From Immundisolibacter sp049322795 (GTDB taxonomy: Bacteria > Pseudomonadota > Gammaproteobacteria > Immundisolibacterales > Immundisolibacteraceae): DNA of 64,000 nucleotides. The notes below the pieces were generated by a model. The model had not been told where the DNA came from. It searched no databases and saw only the letters and a program-made list of their open reading frames with translations. This document shows, in pieces, positions 62,069 through 64,000 of the stretch (within the stretch, counting starts at the first letter, position 1; every line of letters begins with the position of its first letter). The stretch is taken from the NCBI GenBank assembly GCA_049322795.1, contig JBMOQH010000017.1, forward strand, positions 1 to 64,000. Direction: 5' to 3'. The position numbers were made by a program, and so were the translations under genes.

Positions 62069-64000
62069 TGCGCATGCTCCGCTGGGCCGCCAGCGCGACG
62101 CTGGTCCTGCTGCTGATCGCCCTCGCCACCCTCGCGGCGCTCGGCAGCGACCGTGCCACGCGGGCGCTGTTGTCCGGCGCCACCGCGCTGTCGGGCGGGC
62201 AGCTCGAGTTCGGCGCGGTGCATGGAAACCTGCGCCAGGGCCTGCGCCTGGAACAGGTGCGGCTGCGCCTGGACGGCATCGACGCGCAGGCAACGATGAT
62301 CGACTGGCAACCCGGCGATGGCTCACTGGCGCGCCGCGAGCTGGCGCTCGGCCGTCTCACGCTGGACGAGCTGCACGTGAGCCTGGACGGCGACGACACG
62401 CCGTCGACGCAGCCCGCGCGCCTGCCCGCGCTCGCCCTGCCCGGCCGCATCACGCTCCAGTCGCTCGAGCTGCGCGGCTTGACCATCGCAGCGGCCGGCG
62501 GCACCCCGCTGCGCCTGGAAACCGTCCGGCTGTCCGGCAGCCTGGAAGGCAGCCGTCTGCGCCTCGATCGCCTGTTCGCCGAGGCCGGCCAGGCCGTCGT
62601 GGACGCCGCGCTGCGCCTGGAGTTCGCGGGCGAAGGGGCACTCGACGGCTGGTTGCAGGGCACGCTGCGCCAGCCCGACGGCCCGCCGCTGCGACTGCAT
62701 GGCGCCGTCGGCGGCAGTCTGGTGCACGGCGTGCAGGCGACGCTGTACACCACGGAGCCCGGCGCCGCGCGCCTGGCGGCCAGCCTGGACCGGCCGCTCG
62801 AAGCCGGACCGTGGCAGGCGCATCTGTGGCTGGAGCGAGAGTCGCTCGCCCGCTGGCGTTCGGGGCTGCCGCCCTGGTTGCTGGCGGCGCAGGCGCGCGC
62901 CCGGGGCCACGGCGCCCGGCTCGCGGTTTCGGTCGATTACCGGCTGGAACAAACCCCGGCCGGCGATGCCCACGGCCGTATCGCCGCGCAGGGCACCGGC
63001 GAGCAGTGGGACGTAACCGCCGAGGCCGGTGCCGATGCGGCGAAAGTCACGCTTGCCGGCGCAGTGGACCTGGGCACCTCCAGCGTGGACGCGCAACTCG
63101 ACTGGCAGGCCCTGCAATGGCCACTCGCGGACGCGCCACCGCGGGTGCAGTCGCCACGCGGCAGCGCCCGCCTGACAGGCCGGATCGACGACTGGGCGCT
63201 GTCGCTGCAGGCCGCTCTGGCGGCGCAGGGTCAAAGCGGTGAGCTCAACGCGCAGGCCCGCGGCGACAGTGCCCAGGCGCGACTGGAAAGCTTCGAGGCC
63301 CAGCTGCTGGGTGGCCGTCTCAACGGCGAGGGCGAGCTGCGCTGGGCGCCGGACCTGCGCTACGCCGTGAGCGCCCGCGCCCGGGCGCTCGATCCCGGCC
63401 TGCTGAATCCGCAGTGGCAAGGCCGGGTCGATGCCGACATCAGCGCCGCCGGGGACGCGGGCACGCTCGACCTCAAGCTTGCCGGTCTCGGGGGCACCCT
63501 GCGCGACCAGCCCCTGCGGGGCGAAGGCGCGCTCACCTGGCGGCCGGAGTCGCTGCGCCTGGACGCGGTGGACCTGCGCCTGGGGCAGGCCAGCCTGGGC
63601 GCGTCCGGCAATCTGCTCGGTGCCGGCGCGCCGCTGGTTCTGGCGCTGACCGTGCCTGCGGCGGGCGATCTGCTGCCCGGCGCGCGCGGACGATTGCGTG
63701 CGAACGCCCGCATCAATGGGCCCGACTTCGCGCAGGCAAGCGTCGAGCTGACCGTGGCCGGTCTGGCATGGGGCGGCCAGGCCGTCGACGCGGTCGACGC
63801 CCGGCTCGAGCTCGACCGCCCGCAGGACCGCCTGTCCGTGCGGGTCGATGCGAACGGCATCCGGATCGGCGAGCGGCGCGTGTCGCTCAACCTCGACGCC
63901 GACGGCGCCGCGTCCGATCACGCCGTGCGGATGAACGTCGCGCATGACGACCTGCGCCTGACGCTGAGCGGCCAGGGCGGCCTGCTCGACGACGGCTGGC
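62068..64000 (+). CDS. tamB: TamB-type inner membrane translocation protein, 5' part
   Basis: The open frame runs 644 codons to the window edge without a stop; the family is about 1250 residues. An N-terminal membrane span (about 6-26) is followed by ASMA/AsmA-like repeats rich in beta strands: LSGGQLEFGAVHGNLRQGLRL is typical. It starts at the ATG overlapping the tamA stop (TGATG). TamB spans the periplasm as a long beta-taco. The C-terminal DUF490 domain is outside the window. Confidence 0.93.
   Translation, partial: MRMLRWAASATLVLLLIALATLAALGSDRATRALLSGATALSGGQLEFGAVHGNLRQGLRLEQVRLRLDGIDAQATMIDWQPGDGSLARRELALGRLTLDELHVSLDGDDTPSTQPARLPALALPGRITLQSLELRGLTIAAAGGTPLRLETVRLSGSLEGSRLRLDRLFAEAGQAVVDAALRLEFAGEGALDGWLQGTLRQPDGPPLRLHGAVGGSLVHGVQATLYTTEPGAARLAASLDRPLEAGPWQAHLWLERESLARWRSGLPPWLLAAQARARGHGARLAVSVDYRLEQTPAGDAHGRIAAQGTGEQWDVTAEAGADAAKVTLAGAVDLGTSSVDAQLDWQALQWPLADAPPRVQSPRGSARLTGRIDDWALSLQAALAAQGQSGELNAQARGDSAQARLESFEAQLLGGRLNGEGELRWAPDLRYAVSARARALDPGLLNPQWQGRVDADISAAGDAGTLDLKLAGLGGTLRDQPLRGEGALTWRPESLRLDAVDLRLGQASLGASGNLLGAGAPLVLALTVPAAGDLLPGARGRLRANARINGPDFAQASVELTVAGLAWGGQAVDAVDARLELDRPQDRLSVRVDANGIRIGERRVSLNLDADGAASDHAVRMNVAHDDLRLTLSGQGGLLDDGW

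Overview
The window is a dense, high-GC (roughly two thirds G+C by eye) bacterial chromosome segment. Several gene orders are typical of Gammaproteobacteria: the complete ATP synthase operon atpIBEFHAGDC followed by glmU-glmS; xthA beside pyrE; the chain thiO-yggX-mutY-hda-perM-DUF2066; and purM-purN-DUF3108-tamA-tamB. Two Rieske-type ring-hydroxylating oxygenase loci, CoA-transferase, SDR, MaoC, DmpH-like, HCCA-isomerase-like and several acyl-CoA dehydrogenase genes suggest an environmental degrader of aromatic or polycyclic compounds. A relative of Immundisolibacter would fit, but that is inference from gene content only.

Layout. 1-1100: the 5' end of an IS5-like transposase runs off the left edge beside a MerR-type metal regulator and a small secreted Cys-rich protein. 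1190-7870: catabolic and stress singletons (DmpH-like decarboxylase/hydratase, diguanylate cyclase, VOC protein, MaoC hydratase, TerC/Alx, zinc-ribbon protein, HtpX, NhaR). 8050-10050: an OafA-like acyltransferase with SGNH domain and less GC-rich composition. 10070-15330: fbp, then an HCCA-isomerase-like gene, a REP-like repeat, an SDR, a class III CoA-transferase and a Tat-exported metallo-beta-lactamase-fold hydrolase. 15480-25860: glmS, glmU and the nine-gene atp operon, all on the minus strand, with a good sigma70-like promoter. 26050-29115: small membrane protein, rhodanese, Rieske oxygenase alpha and beta subunits with a candidate promoter/operator, and tRNA-Val(GAC). 29300-35390: cysB, malic enzyme, a pair of dissimilar acyl-CoA dehydrogenases, a SleB-type hydrolase and alkB. 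35400-42000: a heavy-metal RND efflux locus (His-rich small protein, CzcC, CzcB, DUF3147 protein, CzcA). 42040-45810: yqhA, xthA, and pyrE flanked by two paralogous DUF4124 genes. 45980-52310: an orphan Rieske alpha subunit with an isochorismatase-like partner, then fadE and an acyl-CoA ligase. 52460-64000: the conserved housekeeping block, ending inside tamB.

The genes fall into three working groups: energy, envelope and nucleotide housekeeping (atp, glm, pur, pyrE, tam, hda, mutY, xthA); carbon catabolism feeding acyl-CoA metabolism (Rieske oxygenases, SDR, CoA-transferase, acyl-CoA dehydrogenases, FadE, ligase); and metal and stress defence (MerR unit, CzcCBA, HtpX, YggX, AlkB). I saw no rRNA, CRISPR array, prophage or clear defence system. 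Nothing here is certainly a new system. The best leads are the isochorismatase-like protein lacking its catalytic cysteine beside an orphan Rieske alpha subunit, the pyrE-flanking DUF4124 duplication, the small Cys/His-rich metal-locus proteins, and the hairpin over the IS transposase start.
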